Source: Ornithinimicrobium cerasi
GTDB lineage: Bacteria; Actinomycetota; Actinomycetes; Actinomycetales; Dermatophilaceae
Length of the DNA stretch: 64,000 nt
Assembly (NCBI RefSeq): GCF_003702705.1
Contig: NZ_QZMN01000013.1
Coordinates: 1-64,000, forward strand
Direction of reading: 5' to 3'
The translations under genes and the position numbers were made by a program. The notes under the pieces are model-generated. The model was not told the DNA's origin. It saw only the letters and a program-made list of their open reading frames with translations, and ran no database searches. Shown here in pieces: positions 14,940 to 23,624 of this stretch. Position 1 is the first letter of the stretch. Each line of letters begins with the position of its first letter.

Positions 14940-15872
14940 TCAGAGGGAGATCCGGAGCATGGAGGCTCCCGGGAAGACGGCGAACAGCACGGTGACCGGG
15001 AGCACGAGGAAGACGACCGGCACCATCATCGTGATCTCTCTCTTGCCCCCCTCCTCGATCAGGGCCTGGCGGGCCGACTCCCGGGCGTCGGCGGCCTGGG
15101 CGCGCAGCACCTCGCCGAGCGGGGTGCCCCGTTGGATCGCGATGACGATCCCGTCGACGAAGCGCACGATCGGGCTCAAGCCGGTGCGCAGGCTGAGGGC
15201 CTGGAGAGCCTCCGGGAGGGTGGCGCCGGTGCGGGCCTGCGCCAGGCACAGCTGCAGCTCTCCCGAGAGCTCACCGCGCGAGAGCCTGGCCACCCGTTCC
15301 AGCGCCTGGACGGTGCCCTCCCCCGCGGTCACGGACAGGGCGAGCAGCTCGGCCACGGAGGGGAACTCGGCCATGATGAGCCGCTCGCGCCTCGTGGCTG
15401 CACGGCTCAGGAGCATGTCCCGCAGGACCACGCCACCCAGGAAGGCACAGCCGACGAGGACGGTGAGCGCGGGCAGGCTGGCGCCGCGGGTCCACCAGAG
15501 GAGCGAACCGGCGCCCGCGGCCAGGACTGCGGCAGCGATTCCCCACAGCACCTGCTGGATGCGGAACCCCTCGACGTCCGCCGGCAGTCCCGCCCGCTGC
15601 ATGCGCGTGCTGACGCTGTCACTGCCGCCCAGCACCCGGTCGAGGACTGCTCCGGCGCGGCGGGTGAGGGGACGGCCCACGTCGGAGAGGTGCCACGGAC
15701 GGGGCTCGGTGAGGCGGAGCAGCCGCGTGCGTTCGGGTGGGCGGTCAAGATACGGCTCGATGCGGTCCGCCAGGTCGACCCGCCTGCTCAGCGGCGATCC
15801 CGCGTGGATGAGAACGACCCCGAGGGAGAGCATGAGGCCGAGCACGGCCCCCCACCACTGCGCACCTGTCAT
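14940..15872 (-). CDS. tadC: TadC-like inner-membrane platform protein (T2SF domain)
   Basis: 310 residues with hydrophobic segments at about 5-22, 110-155 and 285-305 and a T2SS protein F domain in between (ERLIMAEFPSVAELLALSVTAGEG, GELSGELQLCLAQARTG). Together with TadB it forms the platform that couples the ATPase to pilin assembly. The ATG overlaps the tadB stop by four bases (15869-15872). Length and topology are usual for TadC. Gene symbol is by position and domain; TadB and TadC are related to each other. Confidence 0.87.
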   Translation of the reverse strand: MTGAQWWGAVLGLMLSLGVVLIHAGSPLSRRVDLADRIEPYLDRPPERTRLLRLTEPRPWHLSDVGRPLTRRAGAVLDRVLGGSDSVSTRMQRAGLPADVEGFRIQQVLWGIAAAVLAAGAGSLLWWTRGASLPALTVLVGCAFLGGVVLRDMLLSRAATRRERLIMAEFPSVAELLALSVTAGEGTVQALERVARLSRGELSGELQLCLAQARTGATLPEALQALSLRTGLSPIVRFVDGIVIAIQRGTPLGEVLRAQAADARESARQALIEEGGKREITMMVPVVFLVLPVTVLFAVFPGASMLRISL

Positions 15873-16738
15873 CGGAGCACCCTCTGCTCCTCGGGCAGCC
15901 GGCCGATCGCCACCATGAGGCGGTAGGCGACGATCGTCAGCCCGGCCCCGACGAGCAGCACGGCCGCACCCGCCGGTGAGCTGTACGCCGCCAGGGTGCT
16001 TCCTCGTGTCGCGAGCAGGAGCAGGACGGCCCACGGCGCAGCCATCGCGAGGCGTGCCGCGTTGACCGTCCAGCTCTGCCTGGCCTCGAGCTCGGCCCGT
16101 GCTCGGGAGTCCTCCCGCAGGAAGGTCGAGAGGGTGCGCAGGACCCGACCGAGGTCGGTGCCGCCCACGTCCCGGGCGATCCGCAGCGCCTCCACGAGTC
16201 GGTCCGCGACGGGGTCCGAGAGTCGTTCCTTGAGCCGGTCCAGCGCGTCCGAGAACCTTCCGGTGGCCCGGTAGTCGTGCCCGAACTCCACGAACTGGGG
16301 GCGGAGCTCCTCGGGCCCGCGCTCGCCCAGCTGGATCAGGGCCTCCGGAAGCGCGAGCCCGGCTCGCACCGCCGAGTGCACGTGGTCGACCACGTCGGGC
16401 CACACCTCCCGGAGGCTCGACCGTCGTCGCCGCGCCCGGCCCGCGACGACGGCGAAGGGTGCCCACCCGGCCATGGCGGCGAAGCACAGGCTGACGGGCA
16501 GCACCCTGGTGACGGAGTACGCCAGCACGAGGACGATCAGTGACAGCACCACCGCGACACCGATGAGCGTCCACGGCCCGGTTCCCCGGATGCCGGCGAG
16601 GACGATCTGGTCCCCGAGCCGCTCGATCCGCCCATGCCCTGGGCGCGGTTGCGGTGACCTGTCCCGCGGCCAGAACGACCACCACACGCTCGCCAGACCC
16701 AGCCCCAGCATCAGTCCCCACGCCGCGCCCGCCATCAC
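15869..16738 (-). CDS. tadB: TadB-like inner-membrane platform protein (T2SF domain)
   Basis: 289 residues. TM segments lie near 3-20, 58-100 and 235-280. The central cytoplasmic T2SF domain reads LREVWPDVVDHVHSAVRAGLALPEAL and DVGGTDLGRVLRTLSTFLRED. The GTG start (16738) overlaps the tadA stop by four bases; an ATG follows at once. It should interact directly with TadA and TadC. Nothing is missing compared with family members. Confidence 0.87.
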   Translation of the reverse strand: MMAGAAWGLMLGLGLASVWWSFWPRDRSPQPRPGHGRIERLGDQIVLAGIRGTGPWTLIGVAVVLSLIVLVLAYSVTRVLPVSLCFAAMAGWAPFAVVAGRARRRRSSLREVWPDVVDHVHSAVRAGLALPEALIQLGERGPEELRPQFVEFGHDYRATGRFSDALDRLKERLSDPVADRLVEALRIARDVGGTDLGRVLRTLSTFLREDSRARAELEARQSWTVNAARLAMAAPWAVLLLLATRGSTLAAYSSPAGAAVLLVGAGLTIVAYRLMVAIGRLPEEQRVLR

Positions 16739-17964
16739 GCACCCGCCAGGAGCTGGCGGAGGTCGTGACCAGCACGCTCGAACCGGTCGACGTGCGGGGG
16801 GAACCCGTCCGCGCGCACCAGCTCCCCGCCCCTGCGCACGAAGAGGTCCGCGATCTCCACCACCTCACCCTCCACCCGTCCGGGCAGCGCCACGATCTCG
16901 CGGACCCGCCGTTGGCCGTCCGCCTCGAGCCCCAGGTGCACGACGATGTCGACGGACGAGGCGACCGTGGGGACCACGAAGCTCGCCGAGACGTTCGACC
17001 CGGCGAGGAGCGGGAGCGTGCACATCTTGGTCACGGCCTCCCGCGCGCTGTTGGCGTGCAGGGTGCACATCCCGGGAAGGCCGCTGTTCAGAGCGATGAG
17101 CAGGTCCAGGCTCTCGGCCTGCCTGACCTCCCCGACAATGATCCGACCGGGACGCATCCGCAGTGCCTCCTTGACGAGCCGGCGCAGCGGGACCTCCCCC
17201 GTCCCCTCCAGGCTGGGCTGCCGGCACTGCATGGACGCCACGTCGCGCAGGTTGACCTTGAGCTCGAAGACCTCCTCGCAGGTCACCACCCGTTCGTGCG
17301 CCGGGATAGCGGCCGCGAGGCAGTTCAACGTCGTGGTCTTTCCGGCCTGGGTCCCTCCGGCGACGAGGATGTTCAACCCGCTGGCCACGGCCGCCTCCAG
17401 GAACCGGGCTGCCTGCTGGGTCAGGCTTCCCAGCCTGACCAGGTCCGCGAGGTCGTCGGCGGCCACGACGAACTTGCGGATGTTCACGGCCCAGTGGCGG
17501 CGCGTGATGTCGGGGATGACCACGTGGAGCCGGCTACCGTCCGGCAGCGAGGCGTCGACGAACGGGCTGCTCAGGTCCACCCGACGCCCGGAGCTTCGCA
17601 GCATCCGCTCGACAAGGTCGTGGACCTGGTTCTCGGTGAGGAACATGGAGGTGAGCTCGGGGCGCCCGTTGCGGGCGACGAAGATCTTGCTCGGCTCGTT
17701 GATCCATACCTCCTCGACCGTCGGGTCGTCGAGGAAGGCCTGCAGCGGGCCGAAACCGGCGACCGACTCGACGAGGAGGCGGTGCGCCTCCTTCCGGTCG
17801 CGCACGGGCGCCAGCCCACCGTGGAGCGCACGCTCGTCGTAGTCGTCCAGCACCTCCAGGACCAGGGACCGCACCTCCACGTCGTCACGGGAAGGATCCA
17901 GCCGCCGTTCACGGATCAGCTCGCGGACGTCGTCCTCCAGCTCCTGCCAGGCGGTCGCCTGCAC
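16735..17964 (-). CDS. tadA: TadA/CpaF secretion ATPase
   Basis: A 409-residue type II/IV secretion NTPase that powers Flp pilus assembly. Walker A is AGGTQAGKTT, Walker B is RIIVGEVRQAES, the Asp box is VTCEEVFELKV and the His box is CTLHANSA, all intact. The N-terminal domain (VAGFGPLQAFLDDPTVEEVWINEP) is the usual CpaF recognition domain. The GTG start has GGAGG about eight bases upstream, on the promoter-proximal side of the operon. The divergent FHA-FtsK-like gene starts 185 bases away. No TadZ/CpaE-like gene and no prepilin peptidase are in the window, so the system needs genes elsewhere. Confidence 0.95.
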   Translation of the reverse strand: MQATAWQELEDDVRELIRERRLDPSRDDVEVRSLVLEVLDDYDERALHGGLAPVRDRKEAHRLLVESVAGFGPLQAFLDDPTVEEVWINEPSKIFVARNGRPELTSMFLTENQVHDLVERMLRSSGRRVDLSSPFVDASLPDGSRLHVVIPDITRRHWAVNIRKFVVAADDLADLVRLGSLTQQAARFLEAAVASGLNILVAGGTQAGKTTTLNCLAAAIPAHERVVTCEEVFELKVNLRDVASMQCRQPSLEGTGEVPLRRLVKEALRMRPGRIIVGEVRQAESLDLLIALNSGLPGMCTLHANSAREAVTKMCTLPLLAGSNVSASFVVPTVASSVDIVVHLGLEADGQRRVREIVALPGRVEGEVVEIADLFVRRGGELVRADGFPPHVDRFERAGHDLRQLLAGA

Positions 17965-18021
17965 GTCTTTCCCTCCCCAGGTTGGGCCTCCCGCGGGGCC
18001 CCCAGGCGCCCGCTCGCGCCC

Positions 18022-18051
18022 ATGTCATCAACCCTGCCACCGCAATGTAAA
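18022..18051 (-). promoter_or_regulatory. Possible tad operon promoter
   Basis: On the minus strand TTTACA (18051-18046) and TGACAT (18027-18022) are separated by 18 bases, about 57 bases upstream of the tadA start. The region is the only AT-enriched part of the divergent intergenic gap. Match to the housekeeping consensus is moderate. Confidence 0.35.
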
Positions 18052-18090
18052 GGGTCTTTGCCAAATCTTGACCAACTCACGGGCCGCACC

Positions 18091-18117
18091 TGTGGACAAC
18101 CTGCGCCCTGTGGATGA
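18091..18117. promoter_or_regulatory. Paired DnaA-box-like sites
   Basis: TGTGGACAA (18091-18099) is the exact complement of the actinobacterial DnaA box TTGTCCACA. TGTGGATGA (18109-18117) is a near match on the same strand, nine bases later. Both lie between the tad operon and the FHA-FtsK-like gene, and the same two words recur upstream of recA. Binding is inferred. Confidence 0.45.
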
Positions 18118-18148
18118 CGGCCCCGTCGATGAGGTCGGGAAGCCCACG

Positions 18149-21100
18149 ATGAGGGGTGTGCGGATCATCGTCACGACAGCCGGAGCCGGAGGACCGCGCA
18201 CCTGGGTGGTCCGGGCGCCGGGCGCCACCACCCTCGGCCAGCTGCTCCCCCGGCTCGGCCGGGGGTGCGCCCCCGACCTCACGGGTCGGGCGGTGCGACA
18301 CGGGTATGCCGTGGACGCACCAGGTGGCGACCTCGCGCCGGACGGACCGTCGTCCCCCACCGGGTCGAGGCCGACGGGGACCACGTCCCCTCCCGGTCCG
18401 ACGACCCTGGGCAGGTTGGTGGTGGACGCCGGACCGGACGCCGGGGGCTGGCTCGCCCTCCCCCCGGGTCGATGGCGGACGGTAGGCCGGGACCCCCAGT
18501 GCGACCTCGTCATCGACGACCCCGGGCTCTCCCGGCGCCACCTGCGGGTGCGTCACGGCCGCCACGGGTTCGAGGTGGAGGACCTCGGCTCGACCAACGG
18601 CGTCCACCCCCTCGACGACGGTGGGGGCACGGCGCTCTCCCCGGGCACGCGGCTGCGCATCGGGGGCTCCGTGGTCCGCCTGGAGACCACCGACTCACCC
18701 CACGCCACCGGCCGTGAGCACGACGGACGACTCGTCATCACGCCGTGGCCGAGGGTCGCCCCCCTGCCGTCGGCCACCGAGCTGCGCACGCCCGGGCGTC
18801 CGGCCCGGCGGCACGTGCAGCCACCCAGCGCCTGGTCCTGGGCGCTGCCGCTCGTCGCTGCCGGGCTCGCCGCCCTGCTGCTGCGGATGCCGCTCCTCCT
18901 GGTCTTCGGCCTGCTCGGGCCGACGATGGTGCTCGGGCAGCATCTCGGTGACCGACGCAGCTCGCGGGTCGAGCACGAGGTCGCGACCCGCGCCTGGGCG
19001 GCAGCCGCTGCCGACGCGGACGCCCAGGTCCGTCGTGCCGTCGAGCGCGAGCGGAAGGTGCGCCGGGACCGTGACCCCGGCATCGCCGGCGTCGTCCGTG
19101 CCCTGGTGCCGCGGCCCACGACGGCGCTGTGGGCCCGGGCTGCGGAGGCACCGACCGTCGTGCTGGGCGAGGGGACCGACATCTCGCTGACCAGCCTCGA
19201 CGGCCGACCGGTGCCGGTGGACGAGGTTCCCGTCACCCTGGACCTCTCCGACCCGGTGGTCGTGATCGGTCCACCGGGGCTGCGTGACGCGGCGGTGCGC
19301 TCCTGGATCCTGCAGCTCGCCACCTCCATCCCTCCTGGCGCCCTGTCGATCACCGTGGACCCTGACGAGCCCCCAGGTGGTTTCGACCTCCTCGGGTGGC
19401 TTCCCCACACCGTCCCCCACGGCTCACCGCGGGCGTCCCTCACCCTGAGGTGGGGTACCGACCTGATCCTCGTCGAGGAGGTGGCCGACGCTCCCCCCGG
19501 GCTGGCCCGGGTCCACGTGGTGGGGACCACCCGGGGCGTCCTGGAGCGACCCGGGGAGCCACCGAGGACTTTCCGTCCCACCCTGGTCGGCCGGCTGAGG
19601 TCGCGGGCGCTGGCCAGGTGCCTCGCCGGCCTCCACGACGGCTCCGCCGGGACGACCGGCACCGTCCGCACGACCATGCTGGGGGACCTGGTGCCGTGGC
19701 CCTCGACCACCTGCGAGGTCCTGAGCGGCTGGTCCTCACCGCACGCACAGCTCGACGTCCCGGTCGGGACGGCAGAGGACGGCCGTCCCGTGGTGCTCGA
19801 CCTGGACCGGCAGGGCCCCCATGCCCTGATCGCCGGCACGACCGGCTCGGGAAAGTCCGAGCTGCTCAGGACCCTGGTCACCTCTCTCGCCCTGAACAAC
19901 CCACCCAGCCGCCTCTCGATGTTGCTCATCGACTACAAGGGCGGATCCTCCCTCGGTGAGTGCGCCCGGTTCCCGCACTCGACCGGCCTGGTCACCGACC
20001 TGGACCCCCATCTCGCCGACCGCGTGCTCACCTCTCTGCGGGCCGAGCTCGTGCGCCGCGAGAGGGTCCTCGGCGTCGCCGGGGTCCGCGACCTGCGCGA
20101 CTACCGCGGCGATGACGTCGGACGTCTCGTGGTCGTGGTGGACGAGTTCCGGGTGCTCGCGGAGGAGATCCCGGACTTCGTGCCCGGTCTGGTCAGGGTC
20201 GCGACGGTCGGCCGCAGCCTGGGCCTCCACCTGGTGCTCGCCACCCAGCGTCCGGCTGGAGTGGTCACCTCCGACCTGCGGGCCAACGTCAACCTCCGCG
20301 TGGCGCTGCGGGTCCGGGACGAGGCCGACAGCCGCGACGTCCTGGAGTGCCCCGACGCCGCAGGCCTTCCGCAGTCCGAGCCTGGTGTGGCGTTGGTGCG
20401 CAGCGGAGCTGAACCGCCGTCGTCGCTCCGTGTCGCACCGGTCGGCCCCCCCACCACCCACCACGACGACGACGGGTGGTCCGTGCACGAGGTGCGGGAC
20501 GTCTGGGACGGTTGGCGGACCCTCCACCGGGCGGAGGGCTCCCCCTCGACCAGGGACGGGCTCGCCGGTCTGCCTGACCTGCTGAGCCGCGCGGCCGCCG
20601 ACGGGCGGGAGGAGTCGCCGCGCGTGTGGCTGCCGCCGCTCCCCGCGACGCTCAGCAGGGACGACGTCCTGCACGACCTGCCGCAGGCAGGTGGCACTCC
20701 CCCGGCCTGGGCACTCGCGGACCGACCGGACCTGCAGCGGCGAGAACCGATGGTGTGGACAGGCCGGGCGCACGTCGGCCTGGTCGGTGCCGCGCGCACC
20801 GGCCGGACGACCGCGCTGGCCACCCTCGCTGGGAGCGTGGGCCAGGCCTTCCTGTACGTCCTCGACCCGGGCCGCGGCCTCAGCACCACGTTCCTGCGCC
20901 AGCACCCCAGGGTGCTGGCCTGGGTCCAGCCCGGCGATCGTGCGCACGGTCTGCGCGTTCTGGAGGTGCTCAACGACATGGTCGACGAGCGGCGCGCCGC
21001 ACCCACGTCGGACCGGATCCCCGTCGTCGTCCTGGTCGACGGGTGGGACCGGTGGGTCGCCGAGTATGCCGACCTCGACTCCGGCAGGGGCGTGGAGCTG

Positions 21101-21958
21101 GCCCTCCGCCTGCTGCGGGAGGGCCCCTCCGCCCAGGTGGTCCTCGCCCTCAGCGGCGACCGTTCGCTCCTCACCGGACGCGTCGCGGCAGAGCTGCCCG
21201 AGGTGTGGGCGCTGCGGCTCAACGACCAGGCTGACCTGGCGCTGGCCGGGCTGGCGGGCCGATACGCAGCAGCGCACCAGCCACCCGGTCGCGCCGTACG
21301 CACCCGCGACGGGGTGGTGGCCCAGGTCGTCCTCCCGCCACACGACCCTCCCGCGGACCCTGCCGTGGACGTCACTCCCGAGGACGTCGTCCCGCCGCAC
21401 CTCGTGTCCCTGCCCGCCCGGGTCGGCTCCGCCACGGGCTGGGCGGTCGGCGGGGACCTGGCGAGACCCCTGCCCGTCCCTGCGGGATCGGTCCTCGTGG
21501 TCGGTCCGCCCCGCTCCGGCGTGAGCACGACCCTGCGTCGCCTTCTCACCGAGCAGGGCGACGCCGACGCAGACGCTCGAACGGTGTCGGTCACCGCTGG
21601 AGCCGGAGACGCCGCGGACCTGGCCGGACAGCTCGCGTCGTCGTCCGTGTCCACGGTCGTCGTGGACGACGTCCACCTCCTCGCCGGGCAGGCCCTGGAG
21701 GACCTGATCCTGGAGTGGGCCGGGCGGACCGGGGGACGCCTGCTCGTCGGCGGCGTGCTGGACGAGTGCGTCAACCTCTACCGCGGGCTGGTGCCGCAGG
21801 TGGCGAAGCGCGGCACGGGGGTCATCCTCCAGCCCTCGTCCGCCCAGCACGGCTCGCTTCTGGGAGTGCGACCTCCCCTCGGGGACCCGCGCATCCCGGG
21901 CCGGGGCGTGCTGGTGCAGCGCGGGAGATGCACCCGGATTCAGGTGGCGGGCCCGTGA
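18149..21958 (+). CDS. FHA-FtsK/SpoIIIE ATPase with EssC-like architecture
   Basis: About 1269 residues. An N-terminal ubiquitin- or FHA-like module (1-90) is followed by a canonical FHA domain (about 108-165, GRDPQCDLVIDDPGLSRRH and LGSTNG), two adjoining TM segments (about 229-260) and three P-loop domains. The first is intact: Walker A GTTGSGKSE near 561, Walker B VVVDEFRVLAEE and the TQRP sensor. The second (GAARTGRTT, near 878) and third (GPPRSGVST, near 1117) have lost the P-loop Lys. This is the layout of EssC-type type VII secretion ATPases. I start at ATG 18149; a TTG at 18068 would place DnaA-box-like sites inside the gene. No WXG100, EccB, EccD or EccE gene is present, so its substrates are unknown. 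It is divergent from the tad operon. Confidence 0.88.
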   Translation: MRGVRIIVTTAGAGGPRTWVVRAPGATTLGQLLPRLGRGCAPDLTGRAVRHGYAVDAPGGDLAPDGPSSPTGSRPTGTTSPPGPTTLGRLVVDAGPDAGGWLALPPGRWRTVGRDPQCDLVIDDPGLSRRHLRVRHGRHGFEVEDLGSTNGVHPLDDGGGTALSPGTRLRIGGSVVRLETTDSPHATGREHDGRLVITPWPRVAPLPSATELRTPGRPARRHVQPPSAWSWALPLVAAGLAALLLRMPLLLVFGLLGPTMVLGQHLGDRRSSRVEHEVATRAWAAAAADADAQVRRAVERERKVRRDRDPGIAGVVRALVPRPTTALWARAAEAPTVVLGEGTDISLTSLDGRPVPVDEVPVTLDLSDPVVVIGPPGLRDAAVRSWILQLATSIPPGALSITVDPDEPPGGFDLLGWLPHTVPHGSPRASLTLRWGTDLILVEEVADAPPGLARVHVVGTTRGVLERPGEPPRTFRPTLVGRLRSRALARCLAGLHDGSAGTTGTVRTTMLGDLVPWPSTTCEVLSGWSSPHAQLDVPVGTAEDGRPVVLDLDRQGPHALIAGTTGSGKSELLRTLVTSLALNNPPSRLSMLLIDYKGGSSLGECARFPHSTGLVTDLDPHLADRVLTSLRAELVRRERVLGVAGVRDLRDYRGDDVGRLVVVVDEFRVLAEEIPDFVPGLVRVATVGRSLGLHLVLATQRPAGVVTSDLRANVNLRVALRVRDEADSRDVLECPDAAGLPQSEPGVALVRSGAEPPSSLRVAPVGPPTTHHDDDGWSVHEVRDVWDGWRTLHRAEGSPSTRDGLAGLPDLLSRAAADGREESPRVWLPPLPATLSRDDVLHDLPQAGGTPPAWALADRPDLQRREPMVWTGRAHVGLVGAARTGRTTALATLAGSVGQAFLYVLDPGRGLSTTFLRQHPRVLAWVQPGDRAHGLRVLEVLNDMVDERRAAPTSDRIPVVVLVDGWDRWVAEYADLDSGRGVELALRLLREGPSAQVVLALSGDRSLLTGRVAAELPEVWALRLNDQADLALAGLAGRYAAAHQPPGRAVRTRDGVVAQVVLPPHDPPADPAVDVTPEDVVPPHLVSLPARVGSATGWAVGGDLARPLPVPAGSVLVVGPPRSGVSTTLRRLLTEQGDADADARTVSVTAGAGDAADLAGQLASSSVSTVVVDDVHLLAGQALEDLILEWAGRTGGRLLVGGVLDECVNLYRGLVPQVAKRGTGVILQPSSAQHGSLLGVRPPLGDPRIPGRGVLVQRGRCTRIQVAGP

Positions 21959-22398
21959 CCCTCCAGCCTCCCCATGAGGAAGGTCGAGCCCACCGTCGCG
22001 ACGCTCGCCATGAGCACGAGCCCCGCGAGCCACCACGGCGCGAACTGGAACATCGCGATGCCGAGGGCCACCAGCAGGAAGTTCGCCGCGATCGCCGGGG
22101 CCTGCGCCCGAGGGTGACGCTGCCACAGGCCCCTGGCCGTGTAGGACAGCCCGATGACGAAGACCACCATGGTCACCACCGACATGATGATGACCAGGGG
22201 GTCCGAGCCCGCCCCGATCGCGAGCTCGTAGAGGTAGAAGACGGCGATCCCGGCCAGCGCGAGGGCCTCGAGCCCGACGAGGGCGGCCGCGGTCCGCCCG
22301 GCGAGCAGCTCCCTGGGCGTCGGGTCCGTGGTGGCGTTGCGGGGCGGCGCGGCGGCCGCGTCGTCGGGCCGGGGGTCGCTGACGGGCATGCGCGCCAT
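21940..22398 (-). CDS. Hypothetical membrane protein, four TM segments
   Basis: About 152 residues with a polar Pro/Ala/Asp-rich N-terminus and hydrophobic segments near 45-62, 68-92, 103-120 and 123-140. I do not recognise a named family. The ATG at 22398 or the one at 22389 could be used; neither has a good ribosome binding site. Its end overlaps the convergent FHA-FtsK-like gene by 19 bases. It is divergent from the PGPGW-domain gene, with about 60 bases between them. No link to secretion is visible. Confidence 0.75.
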   Translation of the reverse strand: MARMPVSDPRPDDAAAAPPRNATTDPTPRELLAGRTAAALVGLEALALAGIAVFYLYELAIGAGSDPLVIIMSVVTMVVFVIGLSYTARGLWQRHPRAQAPAIAANFLLVALGIAMFQFAPWWLAGLVLMASVATVGSTFLMGRLEGHGPAT

Positions 22399-22446
22399 CG
22401 TAGGCGGCGGCGTCGACCGACCCAGCGCACCGTCAGGGTCGGCACC

Positions 22447-22452
22447 TACCCT
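22447..22452 (+). promoter_or_regulatory. -10 element of the PGPGW gene
   Basis: TACCCT followed by exactly seven bases and ATG, the leaderless spacing; there is no Shine-Dalgarno sequence. Confidence 0.45.
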
Positions 22453-22459
22453 GTCCACC

Positions 22460-22996
22460 ATGCGCGACATCGCCGCCGGCGCCGCCAAGCGTCTGGCCCT
22501 GGAGATCCTGGGCTGGACGGTGCTCTGCCTGGGCCTCCTCGCGCTCTTCCTCCCCGGCCCCGGCCTCCTGCTGACCTTCGCGGGCCTGGCCGTGCTGGCC
22601 ACCCAGTACACCTGGGCCCGCAACCTGACCCAGCCGGTGAAGATCAAGGCCCTGCGCGGTGCCGCCGAGGGTGTGGAGACCCGACCGCGGATCGCGCTGT
22701 CCGCGCTCGTCGGCCTCGTCATGACCGCGGTCGGCATCTACTGGGTGCTGTCTCCTGCGGCCCCGGGCTGGTGGCCGCTGGCCGAGCAGTGGTGGCTCTT
22801 CGGGGGCCCTGCCGTGGGCTGGACCATGATCGGCTCGAGCGTCATCGCGATCGGCCTGCTCGTCTACTCCGTCCGCCGCTTCCACCACCGTCCCGACTCC
22901 ATCGCGGAGCTGGTCCGGATGGAGTCCGCCCACCGTCGCCGGGTCGCCGCCCGCAAGGAGGCACGACGCCGCCTCACGGCGATCAAGGAGGGCTGA
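22460..22996 (+). CDS. PGPGW-type transmembrane protein
   Basis: 178 residues. LFLPGPGLLLTFAGLAVLATQYTWA carries the PGPG motif of the PGPGW/TIGR02611 membrane family, and three further hydrophobic segments lie near 75-95, 105-118 and 120-140, with a strongly basic C-terminus (RRRVAARKEARRRL). No function is established that I know. The ATG is chosen because a -10 element sits seven bases before it. Its end overlaps the convergent kinase-like gene by 14 bases. Confidence 0.82.
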   Translation: MRDIAAGAAKRLALEILGWTVLCLGLLALFLPGPGLLLTFAGLAVLATQYTWARNLTQPVKIKALRGAAEGVETRPRIALSALVGLVMTAVGIYWVLSPAAPGWWPLAEQWWLFGGPAVGWTMIGSSVIAIGLLVYSVRRFHHRPDSIAELVRMESAHRRRVAARKEARRRLTAIKEG

Positions 22997-23612
22997 GGCC
23001 GCCCTCGGTCCGGGCCACGCCGGACCCTCGCCCAGGTCGCACGGGCGCACTGTCATCCGCAGGACCCAGCTCCCGGAGGAGACGCCCCAGGTCGCGCGGA
23101 TGGGTCAGCCTCAGCACGGGTGTGCCGCCGGGCTCGCCCTCCCAGGCCAGGATCCTCCTGCGCTTGCGGGCGAAGCTCCGGAAGTGCCACACCAGGATCG
23201 ACTCGCGGGACACGATCTGCCGCAGCGTCTCCCGGTTGCCGTTGCAGACCTCGGTGCGCAGCAGCCACCGGTGCGCCGTACGCCGGAGGAGCCGGGCGAG
23301 GCTGAGCAGGCGCGGGTAGTCCAGCGCGACGACGACCTCCACCCGCGGCAGGACCAGGTCCGACCACTTCGCGTACGCGCTGTCCATCAGCCACCGCTCA
23401 CCGGCCACCAGCCCCGAGACGATCTGCCGCTGCTCCTCCGTCGGCCGCTCCACCCAGCCCGGCAGCCAGCCGACCTCGTCGTCCACGAGGTGGACGGGCA
23501 GCCCGAGCACCTCTCCCAGCCGCACTGCTGCGGTGGTCTTCCCGGACCCGGTCACGCCGTAGACGAGGACCCTGGAGGCGCCCCGCAGGTCACCGATCGT
23601 CCCCCGGCTCAC
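22983..23612 (-). CDS. P-loop kinase-like protein (adenylate-kinase/topology-modulation type)
   Basis: 209 residues. Walker A is YGVTGSGKTTAAVRLGEVLG, followed by HLVDDEVGWLPGW, the substrate-proximal segment of FlaR/topology-modulation-like nucleotide kinases; WHFRSFARKRRR resembles their Arg-rich lid. Substrate is unknown, and many members are annotated simply as adenylate kinase-like. It ends with a disordered tail overlapping the PGPGW gene and starts 12 bases downstream of the miaB stop region on the opposite end of that gene, in the same direction, so it may be in the miaB transcript. Confidence 0.82.
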   Translation of the reverse strand: MSRGTIGDLRGASRVLVYGVTGSGKTTAAVRLGEVLGLPVHLVDDEVGWLPGWVERPTEEQRQIVSGLVAGERWLMDSAYAKWSDLVLPRVEVVVALDYPRLLSLARLLRRTAHRWLLRTEVCNGNRETLRQIVSRESILVWHFRSFARKRRRILAWEGEPGGTPVLRLTHPRDLGRLLRELGPADDSAPVRPGRGSGVARTEGGLSPP

Positions 23613-23624
23613 GGTCGTGGACGC

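Noticed and set aside
18068-18148. TTG-initiated 27-residue extension of the FHA-FtsK-like protein
   Set aside because: It would cover the DnaA-box-like sites, has no ribosome binding site and no conserved composition.
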